Shown here: positions 8,939 to 19,098 of the stretch, in pieces
Numbering within the stretch: the first letter of the stretch is position 1
Layout: the number at the start of each line of letters is the position of its first letter
Source: Bordetella genomosp. 2
GTDB lineage: Bacteria; Pseudomonadota; Gammaproteobacteria; Burkholderiales; Burkholderiaceae_B
Length of the DNA stretch: 64,000 bases
Assembly (NCBI RefSeq): GCF_002261345.1
Contig: NZ_NEVT01000007.1
Span: 400,299-464,298 of the forward strand
Reading direction: 5' to 3'
Made by a program: the position numbers and the translations under genes
Notes under the pieces: generated by a model
The model's input: only the letters and a program-made list of their open reading frames with translations
Told to the model about the DNA's origin: nothing
Database searches by the model: none

Positions 8939-9024
8939 GAACTGGCTATTTTCACAGAGCCGGCCACGGCGGACAATCGTGGCTTTGCCGGGAAATCCGG
9001 CCCTTGCACCCGAGCGAGCCTGCC

Positions 9025-9669
9025 ATGTACCTTCCCAGCCAGTTTGCCGAGCCACGGATCGAAGAACTGCACCGCATCGTCCGCGACAACCCGCTGGGCA
9101 TCATGGTGCGCGCCACGCCGGACGGCATGGAGGCGGATCACCTGCCTTTCCTGTTCGACCCCGCGCAAGGCCCACATGGCGCCCTGGTCGCCCACGTCGC
9201 GCGCGCCAATCCGGTCTGGCGCGAGGTCGCCGACGGCGCCCGGGTCCTGGTGATCTTCCGCGGCGCGCAAGGCTACATTTCGCCGAACTGGTACCCGGGC
9301 AAGCAGGAGACGCATCGCTATGTGCCGACCTGGAACTACGAGGTAGTGCACGCGCACGGCACGATCCATGTCCACGACGACGAGAAATTCGTCAGGGCAG
9401 TGGTCGCCCGCCTGACGCGGCAGCACGAGTCCCGCCAGGCCGTGCCCTGGAAAATGGGCGATGCGCCGGCCGACTATCTCGACCAGCAGCTGCGCAACAT
9501 CGTCGGCATCGAAATCCGCCTTGCCCGGCTGGAAGGCAAGCGCAAACTCAACCAGCATCACCGGCCGGCCGATCGCGAGGGCGCGATCCAGGGGCTGGCG
9601 GGCCAGGGCAACCACGGGCTCGCCCAGGCCATGCGGGACACGGCCCGGCCGACGGCAGGAGACGCATGA
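9025..9669 (+). CDS. PaiB-type FMN-binding protein
   Basis: A 214-residue protein whose beginning (MYLPSQFAEP, then DNPLGIMV) and middle (SPNWYPGKQETHR, VPTWNYEVVHAHG) match the PaiB/FMN-binding split-barrel family. PaiB of Bacillus was described as a negative regulator of sporulation and protease genes; other members bind FMN or haem. An upstream in-frame TTG at 9004 was rejected because the family normally begins MY-P. It is divergent from a MocR-type regulator, the most likely controller. Confidence 0.85.
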   Translation: MYLPSQFAEPRIEELHRIVRDNPLGIMVRATPDGMEADHLPFLFDPAQGPHGALVAHVARANPVWREVADGARVLVIFRGAQGYISPNWYPGKQETHRYVPTWNYEVVHAHGTIHVHDDEKFVRAVVARLTRQHESRQAVPWKMGDAPADYLDQQLRNIVGIEIRLARLEGKRKLNQHHRPADREGAIQGLAGQGNHGLAQAMRDTARPTAGDA

Positions 9670-9738
9670 GATATACGGCGCGACGCTCCCCTTCGCCCAC
9701 GACGCATCGGCCATTGCATGCTCGAGAGGAGGTCATGG

Positions 9739-10284
9739 GTGAATATCGGTCGCGGCGGTGAAATCCTCATCCTCACCGGCCCGCCGGGCGCGGGCAAGAC
9801 AACCACGGCAGCCGCGCTGGCGGCATCGGGCGGATCGCCGAAGGTGCATCTGCATGCAGACGATTTCTGGCATTTCATCAAGCACGGGGCCATCGAGCCT
9901 TACCTCCCCGAAGCGCATAGCCAGAATGCGGTCGTACTGGATGTGCTGGCGAATGCCGCCGCCAGCTACGCCAGGGGCGGCTACTTCGTCATCGTCGACG
10001 GCATTGTCGGGCCCTGGTTCCTCGCGGCGTTTGCCGCGATCAGCCTGCCGGTCCACTACATCGTGCTGCGCCCGCCCCTGCGGGCCGCGATCGAACGCTG
10101 CCGCACCCGAGGCGGCCAGACGCTGTCGGACCCCGGGCCGATCACGGCGCTGCATCAGCAGTTCTGCGCGCTCGGTCCTCTGGAGCGGTACGTCCTGGCG
10201 ACCGCAGGCCAGGATCGGGAAGACGTGCTGGCGCGCGTGACGGCGGCGCTGGACAGCGACGAATTCCGCCTGGCCCGCCAGTGA
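9739..10284 (+). CDS. P-loop kinase-like NTPase
   Basis: A protein of about 181 residues with a Walker A motif GPPGAGKTT within the first 22 residues, like small-molecule kinases of the AAA_33/chloramphenicol phosphotransferase group. I chose GTG at 9739 because AGAGGAGGT precedes it by 5 bp; an in-frame ATG at 9718 would add seven residues. HADDFWHF and VIVDGIVGPW resemble the acceptor and Walker B regions. The substrate is unknown. It could be cotranscribed with the PaiB gene 69 bp upstream. Confidence 0.75.
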   Translation: MNIGRGGEILILTGPPGAGKTTTAAALAASGGSPKVHLHADDFWHFIKHGAIEPYLPEAHSQNAVVLDVLANAAASYARGGYFVIVDGIVGPWFLAAFAAISLPVHYIVLRPPLRAAIERCRTRGGQTLSDPGPITALHQQFCALGPLERYVLATAGQDREDVLARVTAALDSDEFRLARQ

Positions 10285-10355
10285 GCCGGGGACGGCGCCG
10301 GCTCGACGGACTTCGCCGTCTCCGCACGAAAATGTAACAAGCGGCCCCTCCCCCC

Positions 10356-10383
10356 TTGAACCGGCAGGCATCATCCCTATAAT
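10356..10383 (+). promoter_or_regulatory. groES-groEL promoter
   Basis: TTGAAC and a perfect TATAAT are spaced by 16 bp, a strong sigma-70-like promoter 90 bp before groES. The last base of the -10 box is the first base of the CIRCE operator, so HrcA binding would block initiation directly. The CCCTTGAAC and CCCTATAAT segments could also weakly suit sigma-32. Confidence 0.8.
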
Positions 10384-10409
10384 TAGCACTCGCTGCCGGT
10401 GAGTGCTAA
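10383..10409 (+). promoter_or_regulatory. CIRCE operator (HrcA-binding site)
   Basis: TTAGCACTC, nine spacer bases, then GAGTGCTAA: an exact match to the consensus CIRCE inverted repeat. HrcA represses heat-shock operons through this site and is kept active by GroEL. The position at the transcription start fits negative control of groESL. Confidence 0.95.
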
Positions 10410-10472
10410 CAGCCCGTCCCGGCCTGAAAACCGATCATTTTCACCCCTTCTATATAGAAACAGGAGTTCCTC

Positions 10473-10760
10473 ATGGCCCTGCGTCCCCTGCACGATCGCG
10501 TGATCGTCAAACGCCTGGACAACGAGCGCAAGACTGCCTCGGGCATCGTCATTCCCGACAGCGCCGCCGAAAAGCCGGATCAAGGCGAAGTCGTGGCCGT
10601 TGGCCCGGGCAAGAAGACCGAAGACGGCAAAGTGCTGCCGGTCGACCTGAAGGCTGGCGACAAGGTGCTGTTCGGCAAGTACGCCGGCCAGTCGGTGAAA
10701 GTCGATGGCGAAGAGCTGCTCGTCATCCGCGAGGAAGAAATCCTCGCCGTGATCCAGTAA
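10473..10760 (+). CDS. groES: Co-chaperonin GroES (Hsp10)
   Basis: A 95-residue GroES of normal length, beginning [10 protein letters not shown], with the mobile loop around [14 protein letters not shown] (about 20-33) that docks on GroEL, and the [10 protein letters not shown] strand. It caps the GroEL ring and makes the ATP-dependent folding chamber in the cytoplasm. It is first in the CIRCE-controlled operon, 31 bp ahead of groEL. Confidence 0.98.
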   Translation: MALRPLHDRVIVKRLDNERKTASGIVIPDSAAEKPDQGEVVAVGPGKKTEDGKVLPVDLKAGDKVLFGKYAGQSVKVDGEELLVIREEEILAVIQ

Positions 10761-10767
10761 TTTCTGA

Positions 10768-12432
<1,665 letters not shown>

Positions 12433-12483
12433 GTCCAGGCCTGCGCCGCGGCAGCCCCGGTACGCCGGGGCGCGCCAGACCGA

Positions 12484-12520
12484 CGCCTCCAAGGGTACGC
12501 CCTTGGGGGCGTTTTCTTTT
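12484..12520 (+). terminator. groESL terminator
   Basis: A GC-rich stem (CGCC, bulge, CCAAGGG pairing with CCCTTGG and GGCG, loop TACG) is followed directly by TTTTCTTTT. This is a textbook intrinsic terminator downstream of groEL. Confidence 0.9.
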
Positions 12521-12566
12521 GGGGCGCCCTGGCCGACGGCCGCGTGGCGGCTTCGGTATCAGCCCA

Positions 12567-12653
12567 AGGTGTCTGACACCCCTTGGGTGTCAGACACCTC
12601 CGACGGTCGACAAGGGTGCCCAGGTGTCTGGCACCCTTCGGTGTCAGACACCT
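12567..12653. repeat. Cluster of GGTGTCTGACACC palindromic repeats (copy A)
   Basis: Four 13-14-bp units lie in two inverted pairs. AGGTGTCTGACACC (12567-12580) pairs with its exact complement at 12586-12599 over a 5-base loop. A variant with one G substitution (12622-12635) pairs with 12640-12653 over 4 bases. Each unit is itself nearly palindromic about its central base. The 314-bp gap between groEL and the brkB-like gene holds only this cluster and the groEL terminator. A second cluster of the same unit is at 60954-61066. Confidence 0.85.
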
Positions 12654-12746
12654 TCCAATGGACCGGAGCCAGCGGACGGGCACGCCGCTTGCGGATTGTG
12701 GCGACCCGAGAGGCCCCCCTACAATGCGTGGGTTCCCGTCTGCACA

Positions 12747-13664
12747 ATGAGCGCCATGACTATTCCGCCCCGCTTGCTGAAGATGCTGCGTCCTTCGGAA
12801 ATCGCCGGCCTGCTGGTCGAGTCGGCCAAGCAGTGGTCGAGCCACCGGGCGTCCAGCAAGGGCGCCGCGCTGTCGCTGTACATGGTGTTCTCGCTGGCGC
12901 CGATGCTGATCCTGGTGATCGCGGTGGCCGGGGTTTTCTTCGGCGAAGAGGCGGTGCGCTCGGAACTGTTCGCGCAGGTGCGCGAACTGACCGGGGCGCG
13001 CGGCGCCGAAGTCATCCAGACCGTGCTGGCCAGCGCGCACGAATCGGGCGGCGGCTGGATCGCGGCGCTGCTGTCGATTACCGTGCTGGTCTTCAGCGCC
13101 ACCACCGCGTTCGCCGAGCTGCAGGCCAGCCTGGACGAGTTGTGGGACGCCACCAGCCAGCGCAAGGCCGGCCTGCAGGGCCTGGTGCGCAGCCGCATGG
13201 TGTCGTTCGGGCTGGTGCTGGTGCTGGCGATGTTCCTGCTGGTGTCGCTGATGATGAACGCGGCATTGGGCGCGGCCAAGGCCTACTACGGCGACCTGTG
13301 GACCCACTCGGCGTTCGCGGTGCTGGCCGGCTGGCTGTCCAACCTGTTCTCGTTCGCGGTGGTCACGGCCCTGTTCGCAGTGGTGTACAAGCTGCTGCCC
13401 AGCATCGATATTCCCTGGCGCGACGTCATCCCGGGCGCGATCGTAACCGCCGCGCTGTTCCTGGTGGGCAAGTGGGGCATCGGCCTGTACCTGGGCCGCG
13501 GCGGCACGGTGTCGGCCTATGGGGCGGCGGGCTCGCTGATCGCGCTGCTGCTGTGGATTTATTATTCCGCGCAGATCTTCTTCTTCGGCGCGGTGTTCAC
13601 CCGCCAGTTCGCCGAACGCTTCGGCAGCCGGCAGGCTCAGGCTTCCGGCACGGACACGGTGTAG
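12747..13664 (+). CDS. YihY/BrkB-family inner-membrane protein
   Basis: A 305-residue member of the YihY/virulence factor BrkB family, with about six membrane segments and the family signature ASKGAALSLYMVFSLAPML near the start. The B. pertussis BrkB gene lies next to brkA and was linked to serum resistance; this is a paralogue in a different setting, so that role should not be assumed. The start is either ATG 12747 or ATG 12756. The 3' end overlaps the convergent SDR gene by 28 bp. Confidence 0.88.
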   Translation: MSAMTIPPRLLKMLRPSEIAGLLVESAKQWSSHRASSKGAALSLYMVFSLAPMLILVIAVAGVFFGEEAVRSELFAQVRELTGARGAEVIQTVLASAHESGGGWIAALLSITVLVFSATTAFAELQASLDELWDATSQRKAGLQGLVRSRMVSFGLVLVLAMFLLVSLMMNAALGAAKAYYGDLWTHSAFAVLAGWLSNLFSFAVVTALFAVVYKLLPSIDIPWRDVIPGAIVTAALFLVGKWGIGLYLGRGGTVSAYGAAGSLIALLLWIYYSAQIFFFGAVFTRQFAERFGSRQAQASGTDTV

Positions 13665-14407
13665 TTCAGGGCCAGGCGGCCGCCGTCGGCGTAGATGGTC
13701 TGGCCGGTGATGTAGCTGGCGTCGTCGCTGGCCAGGAACACCGCCACCTTGGCCACTTCGTCCGGCTCGCCCAGGCGGCCCATGGGTATGCGCGACAGCA
13801 CCGTCCGCAGCGCCTGCGGGTCGGTGGCGATGGTCCGCATGATGTCGGTCTCGATACTGCCCGGGCCGATGGCGTTGACGCGGATGCCGCGCGCCACCAG
13901 CGACAGCGCCATCGACTTGGTCATCTGGCGCACCGCGCCCTTGCTGGCGCCATAGGCGAGCTGGTCGGCCATGGCCAGCTCGGCGGTCATCGACGACATC
14001 AGCACGATGGCGCCGTGCCTGCCGCCGCGCACCATCGCGCGGGCGGCCGCCTGGGCCACCAGGAAGGTGCCGCACACATTGACGTCCATGACGGCCTTGA
14101 AATCGTCCAGCGTCAAATCCAGGAAGTCGGCCGCGCGTATCATGCCGGCATTGCATACGCAGATGTCCAGCCCGCCCCACAGGCGCTCGCATTCGGCCAC
14201 CATGGCGGCGGCGGACGGCGCGGCGGCCACGTCGGCGCAGAAGCTGCGCGCCTGGCCGGGCAGGCCTGCCATGGCGGCCTGCAGGGCGGCCTGGTCGCGG
14301 TCGACCAGCAGGACGCGCGCGCCTTCGTCCAGGTAGCGGCGGGCGATGGCCAGGCCGATGCCGCGGGCGGCGCCGGTGACCAGGGCGACCTTGTCGTGCA
14401 GCTTCAT
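13637..14407 (-). CDS. Short-chain dehydrogenase/reductase, last gene of the aromatic operon
   Basis: A 256-residue SDR with TGAARGIG (11-18), CNAG in place of NNAG (86-89), catalytic S138/S139, Y152 and K156. It follows livF with a single-base gap and is probably cotranscribed with the transporter and ring-cleavage genes, suggesting oxidation of a diol, alcohol or hydroxy acid feeding that pathway. The start is the ATG at 14407, matching the family beginning MKLHDKVALVTG. The 3' end overlaps the brkB-like gene. Confidence 0.87.
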   Translation of the reverse strand: MKLHDKVALVTGAARGIGLAIARRYLDEGARVLLVDRDQAALQAAMAGLPGQARSFCADVAAAPSAAAMVAECERLWGGLDICVCNAGMIRAADFLDLTLDDFKAVMDVNVCGTFLVAQAAARAMVRGGRHGAIVLMSSMTAELAMADQLAYGASKGAVRQMTKSMALSLVARGIRVNAIGPGSIETDIMRTIATDPQALRTVLSRIPMGRLGEPDEVAKVAVFLASDDASYITGQTIYADGGRLALNYTVSVPEA

Positions 14408-14408
14408 T

Positions 14409-15107
14409 TCAGACTCCCACGTAGGTGGCGACGAGGTCGGGGCGCGCGGCCAGCTCGGCGGAGCTGCCGTCCCATACCGAGACCCCCTTGTCGAGGATGA
14501 CATTACGATCGGACAGGCGCAGCAAGGCGGTGGTGTTCTTGTCCACCACGATCATCGACAGCCCGTCGGCTTTCAGTTGGGCCAGCACGCGCCAGATCTC
14601 GGCCCGCACGACCGGCGCCAGCCCCTCGGTGGCTTCGTCGAGCACCAGCAGGCTGGGGTTGGTCATCAGGGCGCGGCCCAGCGCCAGCATCTGCTGTTCG
14701 CCGCCCGACAGTTGGCTGCCGAGGTTGGCGCGCCGCTCGCGCAGCCGCGGGAACAGCGCGTAGACGCGTTCCAGGGTCCAGGCCCGGGCGCCGCCGCGCG
14801 CCACGGCGGTGGCGAGCAGGTTTTCTTCGACTGTCAGGGTGGGGAAGATCTGCCGGCCTTCCGGCACCAGCGACAGCCCCAGGCGGCCGATGCGGTACGG
14901 CGCCATGCCGCGCAGGGCCTGGTCGCGGTAATGGATGCTGCCGTCCTGGATGGGCAGCAGGCCGAACAGGCATTTGATGACCGTGCTGCGACCCATGCCG
15001 TTGCGGCCGATCAGGCCCAGGACCTGGCCTTCGCGCACCTCCAGGTCGACGCCGAACAGCGCCTGGCAGTGGCCGTAGCCGGCGGTCAGGCCGCGGATGT
15101 TCAACAT
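14409..15107 (-). CDS. livF: LivF-type ABC transporter ATPase with atypical Walker A
   Basis: A 232-residue ATPase of the branched-chain/aromatic uptake (HAAT) class. The signature LSGGEQQ (133-139) and Walker B LLVLDEAT (153-160) are normal. In the Walker A (34-42) the invariant Lys is Arg (R40, CGC codon), and the residue usually Gln or His in the switch loop is K190 (VVDKN). It pairs with LivG, LivM, LivH and a binding protein just upstream. Activity may depend mainly on the LivG partner. Confidence 0.88.
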   Translation of the reverse strand: MLNIRGLTAGYGHCQALFGVDLEVREGQVLGLIGRNGMGRSTVIKCLFGLLPIQDGSIHYRDQALRGMAPYRIGRLGLSLVPEGRQIFPTLTVEENLLATAVARGGARAWTLERVYALFPRLRERRANLGSQLSGGEQQMLALGRALMTNPSLLVLDEATEGLAPVVRAEIWRVLAQLKADGLSMIVVDKNTTALLRLSDRNVILDKGVSVWDGSSAELAARPDLVATYVGV

Positions 15108-15122
15108 GGCGGGTCCTCCGGA

Positions 15123-15902
15123 TCAGGCGTCGGCGTCGTCGCCCAGGTAGGCGCGGCGCACGTCGGGGTGGTTGCGGATGGCCTCGGCGTCGCCGGTGGC
15201 GATCAGCCTGCCGTAGACCAGCACGCTGATGCGGTCGGCCAGGGCGAACACGGCGTTCATGTCGTGCTCGACCAGCACGATGGTGTAGCGGCCTTTCAAG
15301 CTGCGCAACAAGTCGATGACGGCGGCGCTCTCGGCGGCGCTCATGCCGGCCATGGGCTCGTCCAGCAGCAGGATGCCCGGCTCCCCGGCCAGGGCCATGG
15401 CGATCTCGAGCTGGCGGCGCTGGCCGTAGGCCAGGCTGCCCACTTCGCTGTCGGCCACATCCTGCAGCCGGCAGGCCGCCAAGGCCTGCCGCGCCGCGTC
15501 GACCACGTCCTGGCAGGCGGCCAGCGGCCGCCACGGCGACAGGCGCCGGCGGCGCTTGCGCAGCGCGGCCAGGCAGGCGTTCTCCAGCACGGTGTAGCCG
15601 TCGAACACCGAAGTCACCTGGTACGAGCGCAGCAAGCCGAGCGCCACCCGCTGCTGCACCGTCGCGGCCGAGATATCGACCCCGTCGAGCCGCACGGCGC
15701 CGGCGTCGGCGCGCAACTCGCCCGACAGCAGGTTGATCAGCGTGGTCTTGCCCGCGCCGTTGGGGCCGATCAGCGCATGCAGCTCGCCCGGGCGGACCTC
15801 CAGCGATACGCCGTCGGTGGCCTTGAGGCCGCCGAAGCTGCGCGCCAGGCCCTGGGTGGCGAGATGGCGCGCGCGCGGCGCCGGCAGGATGGCCGCCGTC
15901 AT
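15123..15902 (-). CDS. livG: LivG-type ABC transporter ATPase
   Basis: A 259-residue ATP-binding subunit with Walker A GPNGAGKTT (46-54), Walker B ILLLDEP and the switch VEHDM. The signature loop reads LAYGQRRQLEI, as is usual for LivG. Its ATG overlaps the livM stop region by 4 bp, so translation is coupled. It powers uptake with LivF, probably of an aromatic or related carboxylate given the neighbouring ring-cleavage genes. Confidence 0.92.
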   Translation of the reverse strand: MTAAILPAPRARHLATQGLARSFGGLKATDGVSLEVRPGELHALIGPNGAGKTTLINLLSGELRADAGAVRLDGVDISAATVQQRVALGLLRSYQVTSVFDGYTVLENACLAALRKRRRRLSPWRPLAACQDVVDAARQALAACRLQDVADSEVGSLAYGQRRQLEIAMALAGEPGILLLDEPMAGMSAAESAAVIDLLRSLKGRYTIVLVEHDMNAVFALADRISVLVYGRLIATGDAEAIRNHPDVRRAYLGDDADA

Positions 15903-16894
15903 GCCGAGGCCTCCTTGCGCAGCGGGTCGGCGCGTGGCGGGGGATCGCCGGCCGCGGCCGGCGGCCGGCGGCGCGGCAGCGCCACATAGCCGTTGCGCGC
16001 CAGCATGGCGATCGCCACCACGACCGGCCCCATCAGCAGCATCCAGTGCTGGGTCATGCCCTTGAACAGCTCCTCCAGCAGCAGGTAGCCGATCGCCCCG
16101 ACCACCGGCCCCAGCACGTTGCCCAATCCGCCGATCACCACCATGACGATCAGCTCGCCCGAGACCGGCCAGGACATGTAGCTGGGCGAGGCGAAGGCCG
16201 TGAGGTTGGCCAGCAGCAGGCCGGCCACCCCGGTCAGCACGCCGGAAGCGACGTAGGCGGTCAGGCGCACGCGGAACACGGAATAGCCCAGGGCATCGAC
16301 ACGGCGCGGATTGACCTGGGTGGCGCGCAGGATCATGCCGAAGGGCGAGCGCCGCAGCCGCAGCATGCCCAGGCACGCGGCCAGCAGCAACGCCCAGGCG
16401 GCCCAATAGACCGGCAGGCTGCCGCCCAGGTCGAACAGGCCGAAGTCACTGCCTTCGTAGATGTTCAGGCCGTCGTCGCCGCCATACTCGCGCAGGCTGA
16501 CCGCCAGGAAGTAGAACATCTGGGCGAACGCCAGCGTGATCATGATGAAACCGATGCCGGAAGTGCGCAGGCACACGGCTCCGACCGCCAGGGCGACCAG
16601 CGCGCAGACAGCCACGCAGACCGCCAGCTGCATCCAGCCGCTGGCGATGCCGTAGTACGACAGGATGCCCACCGCATAGCAGCCCAGGCCCAGGAACATG
16701 GCATGGCCGAAGCTGACCAGCCCGGCGAATCCCAGCACCAGGTTCAGGGCCACGGCCGCCAGCGCGTAGATCAGCACGCGGGCGCCGAAGGTGACGTAGA
16801 AGGGTTCATCGAGCCACTGCGCGGCCAGCGGCACGGCCGCCAAGACCAGGAACAGCAGCGGCAGGAACCATGACGCGGTGCGGTGTGATGGCAT
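15899..16894 (-). CDS. livM: LivM-type ABC transporter permease
   Basis: A permease of about 331 residues with around nine or ten membrane segments. The family region GFAGLVSFGHAMFLGLG (about residues 55-70) is clear, and a cytoplasmic EAA-like loop precedes GGLGNVLGPVVGA. I chose the ATG at 16894 (MPSHRTAS) over an upstream in-frame start because the latter would overlap the livH end closely. The Arg/Pro-rich tail is cytoplasmic. It is part of the five-gene importer. Confidence 0.9.
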   Translation of the reverse strand: MPSHRTASWFLPLLFLVLAAVPLAAQWLDEPFYVTFGARVLIYALAAVALNLVLGFAGLVSFGHAMFLGLGCYAVGILSYYGIASGWMQLAVCVAVCALVALAVGAVCLRTSGIGFIMITLAFAQMFYFLAVSLREYGGDDGLNIYEGSDFGLFDLGGSLPVYWAAWALLLAACLGMLRLRRSPFGMILRATQVNPRRVDALGYSVFRVRLTAYVASGVLTGVAGLLLANLTAFASPSYMSWPVSGELIVMVVIGGLGNVLGPVVGAIGYLLLEELFKGMTQHWMLLMGPVVVAIAMLARNGYVALPRRRPPAAAGDPPPRADPLRKEASA

Positions 16895-16913
16895 GGTGGA
16901 CTCCCCGGCGAGC

Positions 16914-17834
16914 TCAGCGCCGCGCGGCAAAGATCAGGCCGTGCGGGCGGAACGCCAGCACCACGGCCATCAGGATGTAGATCAGCATCGATGCCAGCGC
17001 CGGCCCCACCGCGTTGGCGACTGAACTGTCGAACGCGCTGCGCAGCAGGTCCGGCAGGAAGGCGCGGCCCAGCGTGTCGATCATGGCGATGAGCAGCGCC
17101 GCCACCAGGGTGCCGCGCACGGAGCCGATGCCGCCCACCACGATGACCACCAGGGCCAGGATCAGCACCGGCTCGCCCATGCCCGACTGCACCGACAGGA
17201 TCGGCCCGGCCAGCGCGCCGGCCAGGCCCGCCAGCGCCGCGCCCAGCAGGAACAGCAGCGTCTTGAGCCGGTCCACGTTGGCGCCCAGCACGCTGGCCAT
17301 CGGCGCATTGCTGGCGCCGGCCCGGGTCAGCATGCCGAAGCGGGTGCGCTGGATCAGGAACCACGCCCCGGCGGCGACCAGCGCGCCCACGCCCACGATG
17401 AGCAAGCGGTAGACCGGGTAGTCGGTGCCGAACACCGCCACCGAACCGCGCAGCGCCGGCGGAATGGCGGCATAGTACGGACGGCTGCCCCAGATCACCG
17501 AGGCCAGCTCGTTGAAGAACATCATCAGCCCGAATGTAGCCAGCACCTGGTAGAGATGGTCGTGACGGTATAGCGGTCGCGCCACGACGCGCTCGAGGGC
17601 CACGCCCACCAGTCCGCTGCCGCACACGGCGGCCAGGATGGCGAAGCCGAACGAGCCGCTGGCGTTGTACGCGCTGGCGCCCAGGAACGCGCCGATCATG
17701 TACAGCGAGCCATGGGCCAGGTTGATGAAGTTCATGATGCCGAAGATCAACGTCAAGCCCGAGGCCAGCAGGAATAGCAGCGCGCCCAGTTGCAGGCCAT
17801 TGAGGAATTGCGACAGCAGCAGCGATCCGTTCAT
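16914..17834 (-). CDS. livH: LivH-type ABC transporter permease
   Basis: A 306-residue permease with about eight membrane segments. It contains GLTLIFGIMNFINLAHGSLYM, the LivH hallmark, and VVIVVGGIGSVRGTLVAAL near the C-terminus. It lies 26 bp downstream of the binding-protein gene. Together with LivM it forms the membrane channel of the importer. The substrate is inferred to be an aromatic acid or breakdown intermediate, from the operon rather than from the sequence. Confidence 0.92.
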   Translation of the reverse strand: MNGSLLLSQFLNGLQLGALLFLLASGLTLIFGIMNFINLAHGSLYMIGAFLGASAYNASGSFGFAILAAVCGSGLVGVALERVVARPLYRHDHLYQVLATFGLMMFFNELASVIWGSRPYYAAIPPALRGSVAVFGTDYPVYRLLIVGVGALVAAGAWFLIQRTRFGMLTRAGASNAPMASVLGANVDRLKTLLFLLGAALAGLAGALAGPILSVQSGMGEPVLILALVVIVVGGIGSVRGTLVAALLIAMIDTLGRAFLPDLLRSAFDSSVANAVGPALASMLIYILMAVVLAFRPHGLIFAARR

Positions 17835-17860
17835 GAGGAAACTCCGAGGGCGGGCGGCGC

Positions 17861-19036
17861 CTATTTCATCTTGCAATCGGCGGCGTAGGCATCCTTGTGA
17901 TCCGTGAAAACGGTGGCCAGCTGCTTCACGCCGATGCCGCCCGCTTCTTTCACGACCTGGTACGCGTAGAAGTTCTGCACCGGCATGTTGTTGGTGTTGA
18001 AGGCGAACTTGCCACGCACCGACGGGAAAGTCGCGCCGGCGGTCTTGACCGCGGCGGCCAGCGCCTTGCTGTCGCCCAGCTTGCCGTCCAGCTTGCGCAC
18101 CGCCTCGTCCAGCAGGAACGCGGCGTCGTAGCCGGCCGCCGCGTATTCGGACGGCAGGCGGCCGTACTTGGCCTGGAAGGTCTCGACGAACTTGCGGTTC
18201 TTGGGGTTGTCCAGCGTGGTGGCCCATGGCGTGCCATAGATGGCGCCCACGGCCTGTTCCTTCAGCGCGGCCAGGGTATTGGAATCGATCAGGCTTTCCG
18301 AGAAGAACGGCAGCTTCTCCATCAGGCCGGCCTGGCGCAGCTGGCGCACGAAGTTCACGCCTACGCCGCCGGTGTAGAACACGAACAGCGCATCGGGGCT
18401 GGCGGCGCTCATGCGCGAGATCTCCGCCGAATAATCGAGCTGGCCCAATTGGGTGTAGATCTCGTCGGCCGGCTCGGCGCCGTAGAAGCGCTTGAAGCCG
18501 GCCAGCTTGTCCTTGCCGGCCTGGTAGTTCGACGACATGAGGTAGGCGCGCCGGTAGCCCTGGTCCTTGACGTACTGCCCCATCGCCTCGGACATGCTGT
18601 CGTTCTGCCACCCCAGCACGAACAGGTTCGGCAGGCACATGCGGCCGGCGATGGGCGCCGGCCCGGCATTGGTGGAGATCGCCACCACGCCGGAATCCTT
18701 GATACGCCGCAGTTCCGCCATCAGCACGTTGGAAAAGCCCAGGCCGACCACCGCGTCGACCTTGTCGCGCTCGATGAACTTCTGCACGATCTGCGCGCCC
18801 ACGTCCGGCTTGAGCTGGTCGTCCTCGCGCAATACCACGGCCTTCTGGCCGCCCAGGCTGCCGCCCAGCTGCTCGATGCCCAGCATCAGGCCGTCGTACT
18901 GGTCCTGCCCCAGCGCGGCCTGCGGGCCGGACAACACGCCCGAAAAGCCGACGGTGATGTCGGCCCGCGCGGCGCCCGCGCCGGCCAGTGTCGCGGCCGC
19001 GGCCAGGACGGCCAGCCCTTTTGCGAATACTTGCAT
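17861..19036 (-). CDS. ABC transporter periplasmic binding protein (LivK/HAAT type)
   Basis: A 391-residue type I periplasmic binding protein with a signal peptide (AARADI cleavage region near residue 25). Mature-domain features are VGFSGVLSGPQAALG and a Peripla_BP_6 fold. Members with similar operon company bind aromatic acids such as benzoate derivatives; the ligand here is not proven. It is separated from the dehydrogenase gene upstream by 62 bp holding a GC-rich hairpin, which may adjust the relative levels of enzyme and transporter mRNA. Confidence 0.9.
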   Translation of the reverse strand: MQVFAKGLAVLAAAATLAGAGAARADITVGFSGVLSGPQAALGQDQYDGLMLGIEQLGGSLGGQKAVVLREDDQLKPDVGAQIVQKFIERDKVDAVVGLGFSNVLMAELRRIKDSGVVAISTNAGPAPIAGRMCLPNLFVLGWQNDSMSEAMGQYVKDQGYRRAYLMSSNYQAGKDKLAGFKRFYGAEPADEIYTQLGQLDYSAEISRMSAASPDALFVFYTGGVGVNFVRQLRQAGLMEKLPFFSESLIDSNTLAALKEQAVGAIYGTPWATTLDNPKNRKFVETFQAKYGRLPSEYAAAGYDAAFLLDEAVRKLDGKLGDSKALAAAVKTAGATFPSVRGKFAFNTNNMPVQNFYAYQVVKEAGGIGVKQLATVFTDHKDAYAADCKMK

Positions 19037-19054
19037 TGCCTGTCTCCTTGTAGG

Positions 19055-19085
19055 CGGGGCGGCCCGTTCTGCGCGGGCCGGCCCC
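19055..19085 (-). promoter_or_regulatory. Intercistronic GC hairpin
   Basis: GGCCCG and CGGGCC pair over a 7-base loop, and flanking GGGGC/GCCCC can extend the stem past a bulge. It lies between the aldehyde dehydrogenase and the binding-protein genes. No T-run follows, so partial attenuation or mRNA processing is likelier than full termination. Confidence 0.4.
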
Positions 19086-19098
19086 GATGTCGGCCCTG

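Noticed and set aside
12520..12746. CRISPR-like array from the repeated GGTGTC units
   Set aside because: The units are short palindromes in inverted pairs without regular spacers, and no cas gene is nearby.
12747..13664. Calling this gene brkB, the serum-resistance locus
   Set aside because: It belongs to the YihY/BrkB family but lacks the brkA neighbour, so it is treated as a paralogue.
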